Below the pieces are notes generated by a model. That model had not been told where the DNA came from. It did no database searches and was given only the letters and a program-made list of their open reading frames with translations. A program made the position numbers and the translations under genes. From Planctomycetota bacterium (lineage in GTDB: Bacteria > Planctomycetota > JAPUJT01), in assembly GCA_027296055.1 (NCBI GenBank), contig JAPUJT010000175.1:1-45201 (forward strand): a DNA stretch of 45,201 nucleotides, given 5' to 3'. The stretch's first letter is position 1; each line of letters starts with the position of its first letter. Positions 24,802-33,068 of this stretch are shown here, one piece after another.

Positions 24802-27336
24802 ATGAGGGGAACGCGAGTAGGTCTGGTGACGACAGGGGTGGTGGCCCTCGCTGTGTGTTTGACACTCGCCGCTTGCGGTGGAAGCAGCAGCAGCAAGAAG
24901 AAAAGTCCCTCTGCCACGATCTCGAGCGTGACGCCCGCCAGTGGATCTGATGCGGGCGGGACACTCGTCACGATCGTGACCACCAACTTTTCCGACGATT
25001 TTACGGTGAATCCACCGGCGGTGACCTTCGACGGGCTACCTGGCACGAGCCCGGCGGGATCGGGTCCGGATACCGTCATTGTGACCACCCCCGCCCATGC
25101 CGCGGGCCTCGTGGACGTGGTGGTGACCGCCGCTGTCAACGGGCAAACGGCGACGGACGTGGGAGCGTATACGTACACTGCCGGCCCCGTCAACTGCACG
25201 ATCGTTGGCGTCACGCCCAACAACGGGTTGACCACCGGGGGCGATGCCGTGTCCATCTCCGGGACCGATTTCGAACCCGGCTCCACGGTCACGTTCGGGG
25301 GCTCCCTCGCGACCAACATCAACCTCGTGGGCACGACGATCATCAACTGCAACACCCCGATGAACGCGGCGGGCATGGTGGACGTGCGGGTGCAGAGCGC
25401 CAACCGCGACTGCACCCTGACGAACGGCTTCTTGTACATCGCTGCCCCCGTCAACTGCTCGATCACGAGCGTAGTACCCGGCACCGGTACGACGTTGGGC
25501 GGCGATTTCGTATCCATCGCCGGGGCCGATTTCGAACTGGCCTCCACGGTCACGTTCGGGGGCGTCCTTGCGACGGGCGTCATGACCATTGGCACCACGA
25601 TCATCACGTGTGACACGCCGGCCCACGCGGCGGGCATGGTAGACGTACGCGTGCAGAGTGCCGGCCGCGATTGCACCCTGACGAATGGCTTCCAGTACAT
25701 CGCTGCCCCGATCAACTGCATGATCACGAGCATCACTCCGCCCAACGGCCCGCAGGGCGGAGGGACGGCGGTCACGATCGTTGGTGTGGACTTCGGTCCC
25801 CTACCTCCGGACCCGACGGTCACCTTCGCGGGCCTCGGGGCCATGATTGTGAGCGCCACGGACACCCAGATCGTCGTCATGACACCCGGTCAGCCCGCTT
25901 CGGGCCCGGCGACGGTAAGGATCACGAACTCGACCACGGGTTTCTGTGAAGTGATCGACGGGTACTTCTATGATCCGCCGGTGGGCCCGGCCTGCTCGAT
26001 CACCAGCATCACGCCGAACATGGGGGACGCCGCCGGCGGGGACATGGTGATCATCGTGGGCACCAATTTCGATCCCTTCGGAACGGAGGTCTTCTTCGGC
26101 ACGGAGCTGGGGCTCTTCTCGGTGGCCACCGCGACGATGATCACCGTCACGACGCCGCCGGCCCTCCAGGTCGGCCTCGTGGATGTCCTCGTCGTGCCCC
26201 AGGGGTTCTCCACCTGTACGGAGGTGGGAGGCTTCGACTACACGGGATGCGTGGTCTCGAGCGTCCTCCCGACCGTGGGATTGGTCGCCGGTGGCACGCC
26301 CGTCACGGTCACCGGGGTCGGCTTCAACCCGACCGACTCCGAGGTCGCCTTCGACGGCGTCCCGGCGACAGTGATCATGCGGGACCCGACAGGGAGCCCG
26401 ATCGTCTGCACGACCCCCGCGGGCTCGGGGCCCGGAATCGTGGACGTGACCGTGACGAGCATCATCGACGGAACCTCTTGCACGCTGCCGGGCGGATTCC
26501 AGTACTCCGGGTGCATCGTCAACAGCATCCTCCCGGGCAACGGGCCCAAGGTGGGGGATACGGCTATCACGATCGACGGCAGCGACTTCGATGTCGTCCC
26601 GACGACCATCACCTTCGGCCCCTTTTTCGCCACGAACGTCACCGTTTTGAGCACCTCCCAGATCACCTGCAACACGCCCCCGTCGCTCACGGACGGCTTC
26701 GTGGATGTGGTGATCTCCCATAACACCGGTAAGACCTGCACGATCTTGAGCGCCTACGTATACGACACCCCAGGCGCGCCCGTGGGCTGTACGATCACGA
26801 GCATCACACCCGCCAACGGGCCGGTGAACGGCGGCACGGCCATCACCATCATGGGGACCGGTTTCGAGGTCGGAACACCGGGCGTCGTCATCGATTTGCA
26901 GCCGGCCGTCAGCGTCACCCGGGTGAGCGCCTCAGAGATCAGGTGCACGACTCCGATGGGGAATCTCGAGGGCGTCGTGGATCTCCATGTCGTGCAGCCG
27001 AGCGGCGGCGACTGCTCGTCTCTGGGCGGATTTACCTACGATCCGCCTGCGGGATGCCCCACCGCCGGCCCGTGCGTCGCGACGATGATCAGTCCGACCA
27101 ACGCGGCAGTGGTGGGTGGAGGCACCGGCACGATCAGTGGGTCTGACTTCTGTCCCGGGATGACGACGGTGACCTTCCTTCAGGCGGGTTCGGTGGACGC
27201 GAACATCACGGGCGCTACCGTGAACCAGATTACCTTCGACATCCCGGCCGCCCCGGACGGCGTCCCCGGGCCGGCATTCGTCTTCATCACGGACCCGAAC
27301 GGGCTCTGCGGTCCGATTATGTTTACCTATAACTAG
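24802..27336 (+). CDS. TIG/IPT-repeat surface lipoprotein 3 (nine repeats)
   Basis: 844 residues from ATG 24802; GGAGG (24791-24795) is 6 nt before it. Classical lipobox L-A-A-C then GGSSSSKKK, so a lipoprotein. Nine TIG/IPT repeats; repeat 1 is TTNFSDDF-type and lacks Cys, repeats 2-9 each have the start and end Cys, repeat 9 has DFC. Repeats 2 and 3 are near-identical at DNA level (two 261-bp units, 25195-25716). Third member of the tandem family; it ends at the strong terminator at 27360. Likely surface-exposed rod; partner or ligand unknown. Confidence 0.9.
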   Translation: MRGTRVGLVTTGVVALAVCLTLAACGGSSSSKKKSPSATISSVTPASGSDAGGTLVTIVTTNFSDDFTVNPPAVTFDGLPGTSPAGSGPDTVIVTTPAHAAGLVDVVVTAAVNGQTATDVGAYTYTAGPVNCTIVGVTPNNGLTTGGDAVSISGTDFEPGSTVTFGGSLATNINLVGTTIINCNTPMNAAGMVDVRVQSANRDCTLTNGFLYIAAPVNCSITSVVPGTGTTLGGDFVSIAGADFELASTVTFGGVLATGVMTIGTTIITCDTPAHAAGMVDVRVQSAGRDCTLTNGFQYIAAPINCMITSITPPNGPQGGGTAVTIVGVDFGPLPPDPTVTFAGLGAMIVSATDTQIVVMTPGQPASGPATVRITNSTTGFCEVIDGYFYDPPVGPACSITSITPNMGDAAGGDMVIIVGTNFDPFGTEVFFGTELGLFSVATATMITVTTPPALQVGLVDVLVVPQGFSTCTEVGGFDYTGCVVSSVLPTVGLVAGGTPVTVTGVGFNPTDSEVAFDGVPATVIMRDPTGSPIVCTTPAGSGPGIVDVTVTSIIDGTSCTLPGGFQYSGCIVNSILPGNGPKVGDTAITIDGSDFDVVPTTITFGPFFATNVTVLSTSQITCNTPPSLTDGFVDVVISHNTGKTCTILSAYVYDTPGAPVGCTITSITPANGPVNGGTAITIMGTGFEVGTPGVVIDLQPAVSVTRVSASEIRCTTPMGNLEGVVDLHVVQPSGGDCSSLGGFTYDPPAGCPTAGPCVATMISPTNAAVVGGGTGTISGSDFCPGMTTVTFLQAGSVDANITGATVNQITFDIPAAPDGVPGPAFVFITDPNGLCGPIMFTYN
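25195..25716 (+). repeat. 261-bp tandem duplication inside TIG gene 3
   Basis: Units 25195-25455 and 25456-25716 each encode 87 residues (repeats 2 and 3) and share long identical blocks, for example STVTFGG, AAGMVDVRVQSA and RDCTLTNGF. The equal length and high identity point to a recent in-frame duplication or gene conversion. Confidence 0.75.
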
Positions 27337-27359
27337 AACCGATTCCTTCGACACACGAG

Positions 27360-27396
27360 CCCCCCGCCTCCCTACGAGGGAGGCGGGGGGTTTTTT
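27360..27396 (+). terminator. strong Rho-independent terminator after the TIG cluster
   Basis: 14-bp perfect stem (27360-27373 with 27377-27390), loop ACG, then T6 at 27391-27396. No T run on the other strand, so it serves the + strand genes only. Confidence 0.95.
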
Positions 27397-27464
27397 CGCG
27401 AAGGAGATGTGGCTGAGTGAAGGATCCGGGGCCGGAGGATGGAGCGCGATTCTTCGGGCTAGGG

Positions 27465-29285
27465 CTACCTTCTGGCGGGGAGGGGCATCCGGGCGACGAT
27501 TCCCTTCCCCTCCTCCACCGTGTAGAGGAGGCCGGCGTCGAGTCCTCCGAGGTTCTCGACGGTTCCGCTCGGCCATCGCACTACCACGCTCTCCGCCCGA
27601 TCGGTCTTGCCCAGACCGCAGTGGATGCGGATGTCGCTCTGGGAGCAATAAGAGGATCCGGCACGGACCTCCTTGATCTGCGTGCGGCCTCCAGCGGTGA
27701 TCCGGACGATGGCTCCTATTCCGTCCCGGTTGCTCTGGGTCCCGATCAGGCGGAACCGGATAAAGCGCCGGAGGCTTCCCCCGTCGTTCCGGAGGATGAC
27801 CGCAGGCTGGTTGTTGTTGGTGATCACAAGGTCGAGGTCGCCGTCATCGTCGAGGTCCGCCACGGCGGATCCCCGGCCCACCATCTTCTTGGAAAAGTAC
27901 TCTCCTGACTCCCGTGAGACGTCCCGGAAAATCCCTTCGCCGTCGTTCTCGAAGAGGAAGTCGGTCTGTTTGTTGTCCACTGCGTCGTTGTATTGTTTGA
28001 TGTTGTCCAGGATGTGGCCGTTGGCCACGTAGATGTCCTCGTCGCCATCGTTGTCGAAATCGAGCATGTTCGTGCCGAACCCGACGAACGTGAGGCTCAC
28101 GTGGGCGAGGCCGGTGGGGATCGTGAAGTCGGTGAAGGTCCCGTCCCCCCCGTTGAGGTACAGGATGTTCGTTTCCCCATCGAGGTTCACGCTGAACAGG
28201 TCGAGCAACCCGTCCCCGTTGACATCCCCGACGTCCACACCCATGCACGCCTGCGTCGCGCCCTCCTCGTTGTAGCCGACCCCCGCGGTGAGGCCGAACT
28301 CGAACGTCCCGTCCCCCGCGTTGACGAACAGGAAATTGGCCGTGGAGTCGTTGGCGACAAAGATATCGGGATCGCCGTCGAGGTCGAAGTCGGTCCAGAC
28401 CACGCCCAGCGCCTTCCCATCCTGCACTCCCGAAAGCCACAGGCTCGATCCGGGATCGATCGGACCGGGCAATGCCGTACGCGTGACGTCTTCGAACGTC
28501 CCGTCGCCTCGGTTCCGGAAGAGCACGTCGTCGGCTCCGAGGAACTCGTCCGGGTGGCAGTAGGCCCGGAAGCCCGGTTCCTTCCGCCCGCAGTACTTGT
28601 GGTTCGCCATCGTGAAGTTGATGTAATTCGTGACATAGAGGTCGAGGAAACCGTCCAGGTCGTAGTCGCCCCACGCGGCGGAGGCCCCCCACAGCGGATC
28701 CCCGACCCCGGCCCCACCCGTGACGTCCTCGAAGGTCCCGTTTCCTCGGTTCCTGTAGAGGCGGTTGGGTCCGAAGTTGGTGATGTACATATCGACGTGC
28801 CCGTCGTTGTCGTAGTCTCCCGCCGTCCCTCCCATCCCGTAGCCCGGGTCGTCGAGGCCCGACTCGGTGCTGGTGTCCGTGAAGCGCCAGCCCCCATCGT
28901 TACGGTAGAGGACGTTTCTCCACTCGCCATCAGGTTCGACCGGGATCTTTCCTCCCTGGATGAAGTAGAGGTCGACATCGCCGTCCCCGTCGTAGTCGAA
29001 CACGATCACCCCGCCGGCCATTGACTCGGGGAAGTACTTCTCTCCCGTCCCCCCGTGGCGATGCAGAAAGGCGACGCCTGACTCGCTGGTGACGTCGGTG
29101 TAGCGAACCTTGACTGAAGTGTCGATGGCAGGTTCTGACACTGCGGAGGATGCGGAAGCGGCGCCGGACCCTCCCGTCTTGGGCTGCTTGGAGCACCCAC
29201 CGGGGCACCCGCCGAGCAGGAACCCCAGCGCCATTAACCCCAGCGCCATGAACCCCACCGCGAGCGCCAATGCATTGGTGCGCAA
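27465..29285 (-). CDS. CRTAC1-family lipoprotein (FG-GAP/VCBS repeats, ASPIC/UnbV domain)
   Basis: 606 residues from a TTG at 29285 with GGAGG just upstream; the only in-frame start that keeps the basic n-region. Lipobox LLGGC near residues 23-27. Seven calcium-loop repeats of the D-x-D-x-D-G-x2-D type follow (for example FDYDGDGDVDLYF, GDYDNDGHVDMYI, LDFDNDGDEDIYV), forming a beta-propeller, then the ASPIC/UnbV domain (GIGAIVRITAGGRTQIKEV ... VVVRWPSG) at the C-terminus. Members are outer-surface or periplasmic, calcium-stabilised binding proteins; the ligand is unknown. Divergent from the haem fusion gene at 29470 across 184 bp containing both promoters; a second CRTAC1 gene begins at 44830. 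Confidence 0.92.
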   Translation of the reverse strand: MRTNALALAVGFMALGLMALGFLLGGCPGGCSKQPKTGGSGAASASSAVSEPAIDTSVKVRYTDVTSESGVAFLHRHGGTGEKYFPESMAGGVIVFDYDGDGDVDLYFIQGGKIPVEPDGEWRNVLYRNDGGWRFTDTSTESGLDDPGYGMGGTAGDYDNDGHVDMYITNFGPNRLYRNRGNGTFEDVTGGAGVGDPLWGASAAWGDYDLDGFLDLYVTNYINFTMANHKYCGRKEPGFRAYCHPDEFLGADDVLFRNRGDGTFEDVTRTALPGPIDPGSSLWLSGVQDGKALGVVWTDFDLDGDPDIFVANDSTANFLFVNAGDGTFEFGLTAGVGYNEEGATQACMGVDVGDVNGDGLLDLFSVNLDGETNILYLNGGDGTFTDFTIPTGLAHVSLTFVGFGTNMLDFDNDGDEDIYVANGHILDNIKQYNDAVDNKQTDFLFENDGEGIFRDVSRESGEYFSKKMVGRGSAVADLDDDGDLDLVITNNNQPAVILRNDGGSLRRFIRFRLIGTQSNRDGIGAIVRITAGGRTQIKEVRAGSSYCSQSDIRIHCGLGKTDRAESVVVRWPSGTVENLGGLDAGLLYTVEEGKGIVARMPLPARR

Positions 29286-29321
29286 AGTGCCTCCGATGTC
29301 GATATCGCGCAGGAACGCCCG

Positions 29322-29350
29322 ATCTTACCCGATCCTCGGGAGGCGCGCAA
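29322..29350 (-). promoter_or_regulatory. promoter of the CRTAC1 gene
   Basis: On the - strand: TTGCGC (29350-29345), 17-nt spacer, TAAGAT (29327-29322); leader about 30 nt. Confidence 0.55.
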
Positions 29351-29414
29351 CTTGCCCTCTCTCCTGGCAGGCGGCTCGCAGTGGGAAGAGCCTGATGGGG
29401 GGCGGTTGCCCGCG

Positions 29415-29442
29415 TTGACAGCCGGCGCGCGGGTGCTAGGAT
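29415..29442 (+). promoter_or_regulatory. promoter of the DUF1573-haem fusion gene
   Basis: TTGACA (29415-29420), 16-nt spacer, TAGGAT (29437-29442); leader about 20 nt before ATG 29470. Confidence 0.65.
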
Positions 29443-29469
29443 GCTCCCTGCTCGAGGAGAGGAGGGAGG

Positions 29470-32172
29470 ATGGATCGGCCGGTCTTTATCAGCGTGCCAT
29501 CGCGGCCCTTCGCGGCTTTCATCATCCTCGCCCTATCCGGTTGTCCCGGCCCTCTCCCGGCGCCCCCGGAAGGTGGGGGGCCTCTCCCTCCCTGGGGGGA
29601 CGGCCGCGGATCCCCGCAGAAGGCGGGCGGCCCGAAGATCGATCTCCCCTCCGACCGGATCGACTTTGGCGAGGTGAGTCACGGGCAGATCCCGAGTCGT
29701 TCCTTCCCGTTCACCAACCGGGGAGACAGGGACCTGATCATCACTCGTCTCCGCCCGTCCTGCGGATGCGTCTCCGCCAGGGTGTCCCGAGAGAGGATCC
29801 CGCCCGGGGGGAGCGGGGAGATCCTGGTCGCCTACGACTCGAAGGGGCAGAGGGGACCGGACAGGAGGAGGGTCTACGTCTACACCAACGATCCGGAGAG
29901 GCGGCGGATCACCTTGCGGATCCAGGTGTCCGTCAAGGCCCAGCCGAGTCCGTCGCTCGTTCTGGTTCCGAGATTTACCGATCTCGGGGTCGTCCCCGCG
30001 GGGACTTCCCGCTCCGCGGAGGTCCAGGCGAAAAACGACGGGGATCGGGACCTCGTCATCCTCCAGGTCACGGCGCCCGCCGGCGCGGAAGCGGCGATTC
30101 GTCCCCCGGTGAGGATTCCCCCAGGAGGGCAGATGCCCATACCGATCCGCGTAACCCCCTCGGCCTCCGCGGGGGTTCAGCACTTCCCGTTCTCCGTCCG
30201 GTCGAACGACCCCTACCACGGAGGCCTCTCCTTTCACGTGGCCGCGTACGTCACCCTTCCCCCGGCCCCATCCCTCCGGGTGAACCGGAAATCTCTCCAC
30301 TTCGGATCCCTGGGGACGGAACCCGAGCGGCGGGAAGTCGTGCTCTACAACGCCGGCTCGGAGGATCTCGAGGTGAAGGGGGCGCGGCGGATGGACGGTG
30401 ATCCCAGACTCGTCCTCGAGGTCGATCCCGGGATCCGGATAGCGCCCGGGGAGGGGGCCCTCGCCGCGATCTCATTCCTGGGGGGAGGGGGAATCGGGTC
30501 GGCGAGGACGAGGTGGAAGATAGCGTCGAACGACCCCCTCTCTCCCGAGACGATGCTGGAAATCACGGGCGATATCGGGGAAGGGCCCGTGCCCGCGTCG
30601 CCACCACTCCTCTCCCTGGGCCATGGGGAGTGGGATCTTGGTGTCGTCTCGAGGTCCGCTCCGACCTCCCACGGCCTGCGAGTTTTCAACAGGGGAGGTG
30701 CACCCCTGGTGATCCGCGGCCTCCGGACCTACGAGGAGCTCCATCCGTTCGAAATCTCGACGCCCCCGCCGATCCCCCCCGGCGGCTCGGGGGAGATCCG
30801 GCTGATGCTTCCTCCTGCGGTCCGGGCGGGAATCCTCGACTTGACGTTCGAGGTCGAGTCGAACGACCCGTTGAATCCGGAGGTACCGTTCCACGTCACG
30901 GGTTACGTGGAGAAGGGACCGTGTATCTTCCCGGAGGGGAGCCGAAGGTTCACCCTCCTCTACATGGGCGACGAAGCGGGAGAGATCCAGTCCTGCGGGT
31001 GCGGTGAGGCCCGTCTCGGAGGTCTGGAGCGGGCCGCCACGATCGTCAAGCGGATCCGCTCGAACAGGAAGGCATCGCTGCTCGTCGGCGCCGGGGATGC
31101 CTTCGGGAGCGGGGGGGAGCACTTCCGGCTCCGGGCCTCGCTCCACGCCGAGGCCCTCTCGCGGATGGGCTGCGACGCCGTCACCGCGGGGGAGATGGAC
31201 TTCTCCTTCGGCCCATCCTTCCTGAAGGAAACCCTGGAGGGGGCATCCGTTCCTGCCACGAGCCTGAACATCCTCGAGAAGGAAGGCGGCCCGCCCTTCT
31301 TCCCGCCCGTGATCTGGAAAGACGTGGGCGGCATCCGGGTCGCCATCGTCGGCATAGCGGACCCAAATATCTTCGATCCCGGAGAGACGCTCCTGAGAGC
31401 GGTCGACCCGGAGCGGGTCCTTCAAGAGCATCTTCCCCGGATCCGTGAAGAGGCCGACCTTGTGGTGCTCCTCTCGCACCTCGGGAGGAAGAAGACGATC
31501 CGTCTCCTCCGGCGGGTGAGAGAGATCGACATCGCGGTGGTGGGGCACGCCGAGGAAGGGCTCGATAGGCCCATCCGGATCGGTAGGTCCGTCCTGGTGG
31601 AGAACGGTGGGGCCGGGAAGACGGTGGGCCTTCTTGCCGTCGCCCTGGGGTCCGACGGACAGATCTACATCGAAGGAGAGAGAGTGCCCGTGGCTGAGGA
31701 CACTCCTCGGGACGAATTTGTGACGGCGCTCATCGATCGCTACCGCCGGCTCCTCCGGGACCTCCCCCCCCCGCCGGCCATGAGACTCGAGGAGAGCCCT
31801 TACGCGGGGTCCGAGGCCTGCCGGGACTGCCACCCGCGAGCCTACGATAGTTGGTCCGGATCCAAGCACGGCCATGCCTTCGAGTCCCTGCGTCGTGTGG
31901 GCAGCCACTACGATCCCGAGTGCGTCGGCTGTCACGTCGTCGGGTTTGGGACCGCGGGCGGGTTCGTGCGGGAGGATCTGACGTCCGACCGGGTACACGT
32001 GGGATGCGAGGCGTGCCATGGCCCCGGCCGGAGCCACGTGGAGGGGGGGGGCGTCCCCCCCTACCGAGAGCCCGATATCCGGAGCCTCTGCAGGCCCTGC
32101 CACACCCAGGACCGGAATCCGGACTTCTCCTTCGAGCGGTCCTGGAAGGAGATCGCCCACGGGAAGGAGTAG
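29470..32172 (+). CDS. DUF1573 - metallophosphatase-like - tetrahaem cytochrome fusion lipoprotein
   Basis: 900 residues; GGAGG at 29461. Lipobox ALSGC gives Cys25 as lipid anchor. Residues about 55-480 hold four DUF1573/ASH-like Ig modules, the first with the C98-G-C100 motif. Residues about 490-770 resemble the 5'-nucleotidase/UshA-type calcineurin fold (LLYMGDEAG, LLVGAGDAF, LLSHLG, VVGHAEE), but several metal ligands are altered: the first motif has no His, and GE-M-D replaces GNHD. After a Pro-rich linker, four CxxCH haem sites: C784-H788, C818-H822, C846-H850, C874-H878, with SKHGHAF near the first as in cytochrome c554-like proteins. Exported, anchored, probably redox-active; electron partner unknown. 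Each part is known in families; this three-part order is unusual. Confidence 0.88.
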   Translation: MDRPVFISVPSRPFAAFIILALSGCPGPLPAPPEGGGPLPPWGDGRGSPQKAGGPKIDLPSDRIDFGEVSHGQIPSRSFPFTNRGDRDLIITRLRPSCGCVSARVSRERIPPGGSGEILVAYDSKGQRGPDRRRVYVYTNDPERRRITLRIQVSVKAQPSPSLVLVPRFTDLGVVPAGTSRSAEVQAKNDGDRDLVILQVTAPAGAEAAIRPPVRIPPGGQMPIPIRVTPSASAGVQHFPFSVRSNDPYHGGLSFHVAAYVTLPPAPSLRVNRKSLHFGSLGTEPERREVVLYNAGSEDLEVKGARRMDGDPRLVLEVDPGIRIAPGEGALAAISFLGGGGIGSARTRWKIASNDPLSPETMLEITGDIGEGPVPASPPLLSLGHGEWDLGVVSRSAPTSHGLRVFNRGGAPLVIRGLRTYEELHPFEISTPPPIPPGGSGEIRLMLPPAVRAGILDLTFEVESNDPLNPEVPFHVTGYVEKGPCIFPEGSRRFTLLYMGDEAGEIQSCGCGEARLGGLERAATIVKRIRSNRKASLLVGAGDAFGSGGEHFRLRASLHAEALSRMGCDAVTAGEMDFSFGPSFLKETLEGASVPATSLNILEKEGGPPFFPPVIWKDVGGIRVAIVGIADPNIFDPGETLLRAVDPERVLQEHLPRIREEADLVVLLSHLGRKKTIRLLRRVREIDIAVVGHAEEGLDRPIRIGRSVLVENGGAGKTVGLLAVALGSDGQIYIEGERVPVAEDTPRDEFVTALIDRYRRLLRDLPPPPAMRLEESPYAGSEACRDCHPRAYDSWSGSKHGHAFESLRRVGSHYDPECVGCHVVGFGTAGGFVREDLTSDRVHVGCEACHGPGRSHVEGGGVPPYREPDIRSLCRPCHTQDRNPDFSFERSWKEIAHGKE

Positions 32173-32236
32173 GCGAGGAGCCCAGTCCATCCCCAGGGGC
32201 CTGCCGGGGAGGAGGGAAAAAAGAGGAAAAATATTC

Positions 32237-32266
32237 TTGACAGGAGAGGCGGATATCCGCTAAAGT
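32237..32266 (+). promoter_or_regulatory. promoter with palindromic spacer, upstream of the 32594 gene
   Basis: TTGACA (32237-32242), 18-nt spacer, TAAAGT (32261-32266). The spacer ends in the perfect palindrome GCGGATATCCGC (32249-32260), a candidate operator exactly where RNA polymerase sits. Confidence 0.6.
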
Positions 32267-32272
32267 CTGGGT

Positions 32273-32593
32273 ACCTTCCAGTATCTCCTGTCTAGATTGC
32301 GTTTGGATTGTGTGCCGTGGCGAGTAGGCGGCGACAAAACCTCGTATAACCCATCGATATTTAGTGGGATGCGTTGTCGTCGCGTGCCCGGTCTCCAACA
32401 AGGCGGAGGAGACGAACATCCGAGGAGGTGAGTCGCCGCATAGGCGGGGACGGATGGAGGCGCACCTGTTCGAATGGCCCGTGGAAAGGAGGACATCGTC
32501 CAGGGGGTCGGCCCCGAACGGGCTGGGTGCAACCTTGATTTTGCACAGAATTCGTGAAGAGAAGTTGAGGTAATAGGGAATTAGGGAGGAGCT
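32273..32593 (+). other. about 320-nt untranslated leader
   Basis: No gene is supported between the promoter and ATG 32594. Hairpins are visible: GTCTCC/GGAGAC (near 32391-32412) and GTGCAA/TTGCAC (32527-32532, 32541-32546). An unused GAGGAGGTGA lies at 32422-32431. No known riboswitch consensus was recognised. Confidence 0.45.
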
Positions 32594-33007
32594 ATGGTAC
32601 GGAACAGCGTGATTTTGTTTTCTTGCTTGGTAATCGCCTTGGCGGCGGGTTGCGGCCCTGGCGACAGCGGGAACGGCAATCAGGCCGTCTCGGGGTCGTT
32701 GGATCCATACGGGGCATCTCTTAGCGCGTCGACTCCCGTCACGCAGCAGATGATCGACGGGTGGGAGGATCCCGCCACGATGACTGCGGTGAGGGACTCG
32801 AGCGGCCTCGTGGTCCTGACCCGTCGTGGCTTTTCTACATACCTGAAGCCAACCCAGATCAACGGTGTCGCTAGGACCGTCAGAATGACTCAGGATGGCA
32901 GCGATAACCTCGTAGCCGAGGGCGGCTTCCCGAGGATCGTCGATGTCGCCGGAGTGGGCAGCGGAGTTCTCCTGAACGACGGCTACCTGGTTCAGGTTGA
33001 GGAGTAG
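32594..33007 (+). CDS. small lipoprotein of unknown function
   Basis: 137 residues, GGAGGAGCT directly before the ATG. Signal peptide and lipobox (LAAGC, Cys20). Mature part has no known domain; TYLKPTQINGVARTVRM and GVGSGVLLNDGYLVQVEE look like beta strands. Preceded by its own promoter and a long leader, followed by the secreted protein gene at 33069 with 61 bp between, so likely co-transcribed. Confidence 0.75.
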   Translation: MVRNSVILFSCLVIALAAGCGPGDSGNGNQAVSGSLDPYGASLSASTPVTQQMIDGWEDPATMTAVRDSSGLVVLTRRGFSTYLKPTQINGVARTVRMTQDGSDNLVAEGGFPRIVDVAGVGSGVLLNDGYLVQVEE

Positions 33008-33068
33008 CATGGCCGCCACTCGAGACCATGTGTTTTGGAGGCTCAAGGACAGTAGAGGAGAACCAAGT

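Noticed and set aside
24654..25880. 408-residue open frame on the - strand within TIG gene 3
   Set aside because: Antisense shadow of repetitive GC-rich coding DNA: no ribosome site, Val/Thr/Pro-rich low-complexity product, and it repeats because the + strand gene repeats.
30472..32190. 572-residue - strand frame inside the haem fusion gene
   Set aside because: Antisense of a gene with clear DUF1573 and CxxCH motifs; composition only.
32364..32573. 69-codon frame in the leader of the 32594 gene
   Set aside because: GTG start without a ribosome site, arginine-rich product with no signal or pattern; more likely untranslated leader.
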